Assembly: GCA_027924645.1 (NCBI GenBank)
Contig: BSBN01000445.1
Span: 1,922,001-1,986,000, forward strand
Source: Cunninghamia lanceolata
Lineage: Eukaryota; Streptophyta; Pinopsida; Cupressales; Cupressaceae
Direction: 5' to 3'
DNA length: 64,000 bases
A program made the position numbers and the translations under genes. Each line of letters begins with the position of its first letter. Position 1 is the first letter of the stretch. The notes beneath the pieces are model-generated. The model did not search any database, had not been told where the DNA came from, and saw only the letters and a program-made list of their open reading frames with translations. Positions 58,316 to 64,000 of this stretch are shown here, one piece after another.

Positions 58316-59890
58316 TTCAATAGGAATCTTTCACAAAAACAGTGACACCAAACTAAGTATCATCATCTCTGACCTACACAAGGTTTCACAAGGTCTTCTT
58401 CCCTCTCAACAACTTAGACATAATCATACCAACCTCTCTTCCAAGTTTGCAATCTTCATTCATCATGCTTTGCTGTCTAGCTGCCACTGTCCTAATAGCC
58501 CTATAAAAAGGACTGTCAGCCCATAACTTCTCTCTCTAGTACAAAAACCCAAACTTCTTTGCATTTTTGGACACCCATTTCCAAGTACTAAAACATATTA
58601 AAAATGCACCCTAGGTCACTTTGGACCAACACCCTTAAAACACTGCTATTACACTACTTCAAGAGCCCCAAATAGGCCATATTTCCAAAGGAACCCTACT
58701 CAAAACTTCTCCCTAACCCCAAAACTCAATTGGAAAGCAATCCTAAGATGTTAAAACCCCCTATTTCATAACTTTTGTTCATGTGCTTGATAACTTTTGT
58801 TCATGTGCTCGGTTCCCAAGGTGCCTAACTCTAAAACCCTTGTTTCTAGGCATTTTAAAGAGGGTTTAATAGAAAACTTACTCCAAACCCCCAATGGCTC
58901 TGCCACCACTCCAAACACTCTTCATTTCACCTGCACATACTTAATCATCCATCACATGGACTTAGTTTGCTTTGTTTTGTTGGTTCCCTACCTCCAACCT
59001 CTCATTTTCAATGCAAAATTGCAATGAAAACGTTTTACCACCCACTCACATCATATTCCTTGCACACACAGGCATACAAATCTCTAATTCACATTGGTTT
59101 GGACCCATCCCACAAGTCACAGTAACCACAAAGAGTGGGATGGGTCAGGTTAGCTCTTTAAGACCTTCAAAACCTCTAAATCAAACCCTTGCAGCCAGTC
59201 ACAGCAAAAATCAGATAAAATGAGTAAAACTAAATGAAATTACCTCCAATCACTTGCAGAAGGAAGTTAACATAGACCTCTAACACATGCATTGAATTTC
59301 AAATCATGACAGTGCCGTACAGCAGTATAGTACGGCTGAATACAGCGACTGAAAATAGGAAAAAGCAGACAACAATTTTCTTTATGTTATTCCTTCCATA
59401 TCTATTGAATGTCTCCTCATAATGGATCCTCTTTGGCTTCAAATAGCCTTCTACAAAGCATGGAGGGGTTGGGGGTTGATACAACTGCCCAACCATCAGA
59501 CTTCCATCTTGATTTGTAATTGCTATTTTTTGAAACTATTTTAGAAACTGTCCTAGAAACTGTCCACCGACTGTTTTATCTTTACAAAGATGCTTTGCTT
59601 AATATTTAACCTTGGACAAGGTGTTAACCCATCTCCTAACCTTTGACATGCCTTGAAAGGCTTTACAAACATGAAAACTTAATGACTTTAATGACTGCCC
59701 CCCTACAAATAGACTATCCTCCTTAGGACTACAACATAGATTCTAGATATTTGGACAGTCCAATTACAAACATGGCGTGAAGCCTCATTACAACATTGAA
59801 TGGTCTCAAGGACCTCATTAAACAAAATAAACAACTTGAAGATCAAATAAAACCCTGATGTGAAGGTGCTCTTGCACCAATCATGGGGAA
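58316..59890. other. Interrupting segment in the D ORF
   Basis: Comparison with I shows coding similarity up to about 58310 and again from about 59895 (HQKHLEDF, stop, TDC against HKHQIEDFWEDC). The 1.57 kb between has no coding signal and shifts the frame. It has an inverted repeat (GACCCATCCCAC 59102-59113, GTGGGATGGGTC 59136-59147). Ends and target duplications were not resolved, so it could be a mobile insertion or an intron. Confidence 0.5.
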
Positions 59891-59892
59891 GC

Positions 59893-62800
59893 CCATCCAT
59901 CAAAAGCACTTAGAGGATTTCTAGACAGATTGTGAGGATGAAGCTGAGGCTAGAAGAAGAAAATACCAAAGGTTAACTCTCAACTAGATCAGAACTTCTG
60001 ATTGTATTCCAGTGCCTGCTCAGTTAAAGAGAGATGATGGCAAAATAATAACAGATGAATATGAGGAAAAGAAGATATACAATGACACAATCTTAGCACC
60101 TGATCTTACACAGCATGAGCATATCTACTTAGATCAATTTATAGGCAGGATGCTGCAGTTAACCCAGTCTTGGGTAGATGAACAAATAAATGCATTGAAG
60201 AAGAAGGGTGTAGCCCTTACAGTTGACAATAATAAGAAGAGGCAAGAGCTTCCTGATAATGAATATGATGACTTTCTGATTGAAAAGAGGAAATCTAAAG
60301 GAGAAAGAGTACCACCTCAAGAACAAAGCAAGAGACCCCCCAGAGGTAAGAAAACTGATAATGAACCTAAAGGGGTAATAGTTGAAAGAGTAATTATAAC
60401 AGCTGAGGATGTATCTACATCAGAATAGGCAGCAGCCTCATCAGCACCGCCTCCTATAGATAAACAAAAAGCTAAAAAGATCCAAAGGCCAGCTATTGAA
60501 ACTATTGAAACATACGAGGAGGGTCAGGCATCACAAAAGCTGAAGGAAAAGGATGTTCCTCTTGATGAAGAGCCTAAAGAGGAGGACCTTGTGCCCCTCA
60601 TTAGAAAAAGAAAAGCACCTCAGGTGATGGCATCCACACCTAAGAAGCCAAGAACATCCATGAGAGGTGAAATAAAACTTGACCCCATAGTATTGAGGGG
60701 AGCTGGTGGAGAAGTATTCAGAAAGGAACTGCAACACAATGTGCCACTTCCCACCATGGTTCAGTTTAAGACTGAACAAGTTGAAGAATAGATGAAAGAA
60801 ACCTCTAGGCCAATTCAAGGTGGTCTTGTCTCACTGGAGGAGACAGTTGACTTATTTTATGATGAGGTAGTGAAGGATGTAACCTCTCAACGAATGGAAA
60901 CCCTTGCTGCTAACACCCGCATAACTCCACAGGGAACTCCATCAGTACAGGCAGCTATGTTAGAAGAACTGAAGAAAGTGGAATAGGAAAAGGAAAATAG
61001 CCTAGAAAGGATTGCACAACAAATAGGGCTCGATAAACTAGTGGATCAGGTGACTAGCCCCGAACTGATAGATTTAACATACAGGGAGGATGTAGCACAT
61101 CCTAAAAATCTGGTGGGTGCACCTGATGAAAGAGCAGAAAATGTTGAGGAGATTAAGTTGGCAGAAATAGAAAGCCATATTGCAGATATGGGCCAGCAAT
61201 AACAAGATATATCTAATGAGTCCAAAATAGTTGAAGTCCAAGAAAAGGGAGCGAATGATAAGGCCATATCAAATGAAGAAGTACCCCAGACTCAAGAACC
61301 ATCTGGTGAAAAGGATACATCAGGTCAAGATGACCTAAAGAATCAAGAAATGGATACTACAGGTGTGGATCAGAATGTGATACAAGATCATCAGGTAGAT
61401 GCACCTAAGGTAGACACAATGATATTTATGGATGTAAATGTGCCTCATAATGAGGAAATCCCAAAAGAGGTTGAAACAAAAAATGATGGAGTACATGATC
61501 AATTACAAGATCATCAGTGGGATGCATCGTAAGATCCTCCACCACAAGAAGAAATTCCTCAATAGGAGGAAGTACCCCATGATCACCCTCATGAAGAGCA
61601 TCATGAGGAAGAAATATGGAAGTCACCATCTCAATCAAAAATACATGCAGTTACTGGAGATCATGATCAGCATGATGATGGTGGGCGCCAAGGATCTGGA
61701 GACCAAGTTCCTCCATGGTTTGAGAAAGAAATAGATGCAGAGTCAGGTTTGGAGATTCAAGAGTTTGATGTGTCAACACTATTTTCAGAGACCATCATGA
61801 AGCTGAAGAAGAAGGCCAGGTTAACCTTGGCCATAAGAAGAGATCCTAATACAGGTAGAAGGACCGCTCGGATAGCACTTCCCATAGTAGAGAAGGAGAA
61901 AGGCAAGATCACCCTGGAAGAATTCCATATTACTACAGTTGATTTAGGGTTTGCCAATGAAGACCAGAAAGGTCAAGAGGGAAAAGATATAATTGATTCT
62001 TTGACCCAAAGGGTAAAGAAGGAAAAAGAGAAAAATAAGCAACATAAGGAGCACATTGCTCAGCTACATACCTACATAAAAGGGTTAATTAACCCTGATG
62101 ATACTTCAAATGCAGAAGCAGTCCCATTGACTTCAATTTCCTAGGAGGAGGTCAATAACTTGGAGCTTATGAAACACGAATCAATAATAATGAGAAAGTG
62201 GATGTTATCCACACTTATTGGAGTTGAAGAAGTAGTGAAAGCCTCTTTGCAGATGTTGAATTATCTAAGTATCTCCAGAAGGAAGGTTGACAAATTGCAA
62301 ATGGAGGCCGGAAGAAGGTCATTCCAATTAGAGAAAGCCTTGAGTGCTTTGGATGAGATGAAGAGGATTAATCCTCAAGTTCTAATAAACAAACAGGTGC
62401 TGGATTGTAATACAGCCATACTGATGGATATTTGGTATAAAGATATCAGATTTGAAAATGATGTATTAAAAAGATGCAACAACAAGTTAAGAGACATCAA
62501 CATGAAGTTGCATGACATGATGTCATTTGAAGCAGAGATCTTGGAGGCCCTAGAGGGGAAAATAGAAGGAAAGATTGAAAATCAAGATGAAGATTTTGTA
62601 GTAAAAGCTTTGCATAATAACTTTCAGCCTATAGCTGATAACCCTCTTATCCACCTAACAGAAGAAGCCATGGACAAGATCATGAGGATCAAGGTCCGGG
62701 TGGAGAATTACAAGGAAACATCAAGCAGCAGGAGGAGCAAATTGGAGGCTCTTCGAAATAAATATCAGGCCCACAAGCACGCTATCGTCAAAACAAAAAC

Positions 62801-62942
62801 TTAGGATGGTGGAGAAGTTGAACGAATGGTGGGAGCATATGAAAATGTCAGGATAATCATGCAGGCCCATATGCAAGGTAATGTTCATCATGATGATGAA
62901 GGTACGGGAAGTGATGATCCTGATGCTCTCAATGAAGAGTAG
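59893..62942 (+). pseudogene. Family-2 unassigned protein, C-terminal part (element D)
   Basis: One frame to TAG at 62940-62942. TAG at 59922 sits where I has tryptophan; other breaks are TAG at 59985, 60426, 60789, 60984, 61563, 62142 and 62802, and TAA at 61200 and 61530. No frameshift. Parts: LDQFIGRMLQLTQSW with a lysine-rich stretch (60012-60428); a long acidic, glutamine- and histidine-rich linker (60430-61700); a block conserved with I (KLKKKARLTLAIRRDP near 61800); and a coiled coil (62000-62800). The shape resembles a structural, Gag-like protein more than an enzyme. Confidence 0.75.
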
Positions 62943-64000
62943 ATGGAGATGTGATACCAAAGACAGCACAAGCATCAAACAGTTAGAGAAAACAAGTAAT
63001 TCAGATGGTTGCCAGCTGGCTACCTATGCCACGTGAAACATGTTGACTAAGTCAAAGATGAATATTCACTGTAGATCTTGATAGATAAATCTTGATCGTA
63101 GATCATGTGTAACCGCTCCCTCACTTTGTTCTATAAAAGGTGTAGAGATGCTTTATTTTAGACATTCGAAACTTAATTGAAATCTATTTGCTGAAATATT
63201 CAAGGCTTATTTCAAAGTTGTTGTATACATATATGTTCTTGCATACTTAATGAATGAGAAGACTATTTTGATTACAATCCATTATAAATCTTGAGTAATC
63301 AGTGTATGAATTCTTGATACATGTTTTGATTTGCTGCGTCCCTTGGAGTGCATATCAGCTTGTATGTGTTGTCTTCATTCTTTTCCTTTGAAGTTAGCAT
63401 CGACTGTATCTAGCTGTGGAATGTTCTGGTGAACATATGGTTTGATTTCTTCTCTTCATGACTGTATCTGATGTGTATGTGGCTCAATAACTAAAGGTTC
63501 ATCATTATTTGAAGTATTATTTTTAGTTTCTTTTAATTTCAGAGTAATTCACCATCACAATTGCAAATAATAGATAATCAGATGAAAATTACATGAAATA
63601 TGCAAACAACTCGTAGATAATTGAAGATTTATAGCATATTTGAAGTTAAAGCATGTATAATTGATAAATATCATGCAAAGATTTAAGCATAGACACACTA
63701 TTTGTGAAAATAGCTTGTGTAGATAACTTTCTGTGTAGCATCTTTACAGAGACTGAATTCCTAGTGATGAACAAACGTAAGGCCCCAAAATGGAAACAAC
63801 ATGATACATCAACCACTGAGTACTGTCATTTGATTAAGACCTAATCCATGAAGACTTGGGATCATGAATTCTTTGAATTCATCGTATCTTTCAAGATGAG
63901 TAAAGGTTGATGTATAACTTTTATTCTATGTTTGTTTATGACTAACATTATGATCAACATAAATTGGTGCTAGAAGGAGGGCCTGAACTGCTAAGAACGT
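62943..64000 (+). other. Non-coding tail after the D ORF
   Basis: No ORF. It contains CACGTG (63030-63035, a G-box) and TATAAAA (63132-63138), which could be promoter elements of a downstream LTR or gene. Neither resembles the 55511-56964 region, so a second LTR is not shown. Confidence 0.4.

Larger units (their letters stand above)
55511..64000 (+). mobile_element. Element D: family-2 insertion, 3' end beyond the window
   Basis: Begins TGTTGTGTGG immediately after GCATGGGCA of the C LTR. It contains an upstream control region, a probable 5' UTR intron, a long broken ORF (56965-62942) and a non-coding tail. No initiator-Met primer site or second LTR is visible, so the element class is open: an LTR element with its 3' LTR outside, or another mobile type. 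A 3' end followed by GGGCA and CAAATTCTCATC would confirm it. Confidence 0.6.

Noticed and set aside
62943..64000. 3' LTR of D
   Set aside because: A G-box and a TATA box are present but no similarity to the 55511-56964 region was found.

Overview
ORGANISM AND OVERALL NATURE. The window is AT-rich nuclear plant DNA and I see no host gene, tRNA gene or rRNA gene in it. It is almost wholly LTR retrotransposons inserted into one another. The very long LTRs, the number of elements with no recognisable polymerase, and the decayed large ORFs suggest a large gymnosperm (conifer-like) genome; that placement is inference. Elements are named A to L here for cross-reference. LAYOUT. 1-3196: A, the 3' half of a plus-strand non-autonomous copia-type element. 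3197-~5450: J, a minus-strand Ty3/gypsy fragment (gag, Arg-type primer site). ~5450-9239: I, a decayed minus-strand relative of D. 9240-55510: C, a minus-strand non-autonomous copia-type element that hosts most of the window. Its left LTR was opened twice: by B (10133-27936; contains gypsy F 12650-25209, whose left LTR contains E 13880-19913) and by G (28029-46566, a Tat-like gypsy containing the copia H 35853-42869). C's internal region (47307-54135) also carries solo LTR K (50797-51806) and a 349-bp TRIM, L (52321-52669). C's right LTR (54136-55510) is cut by D, which fills the rest of the window. TG/CA-type ends and 5-bp target-site duplications support E, F, G, H, K and L (H with one mismatch); B has a 4/5 match. 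HOW THE PARTS RELATE. H is the only element with a recognisable Gag-protease-integrase-RT-RNase H polyprotein: one frame of about 1391 codons with ten nonsense codons and no frameshift. A, B, C, E and L lack polymerase, but they share with H (fully or in part) TGTT ends, an initiator-Met primer site, a GGGGAGAT-type polypurine tract and a copia-type U5 motif, so an H-like element probably supplied their enzymes. A, B, C and E encode ORF1 (coiled coil plus zinc knuckles) and/or ORF2 (about 580 residues, unassigned). D and I carry a different unassigned protein. MOST INTERESTING. (1) Arrays of 4-5 bp mini-hairpins with five-base loops, stems varying in a paired way, in the leader part of the LTRs of H, E, B and A. 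(2) TRIM L, with a tRNA-like A box/T arm spanning its LTR-internal junction. (3) The unassigned ORF2 and D/I proteins. (4) A TGACGTCA cluster and a likely 5' UTR intron upstream of the D ORF. (5) A TAG-biased, frameshift-free decay of H and D.
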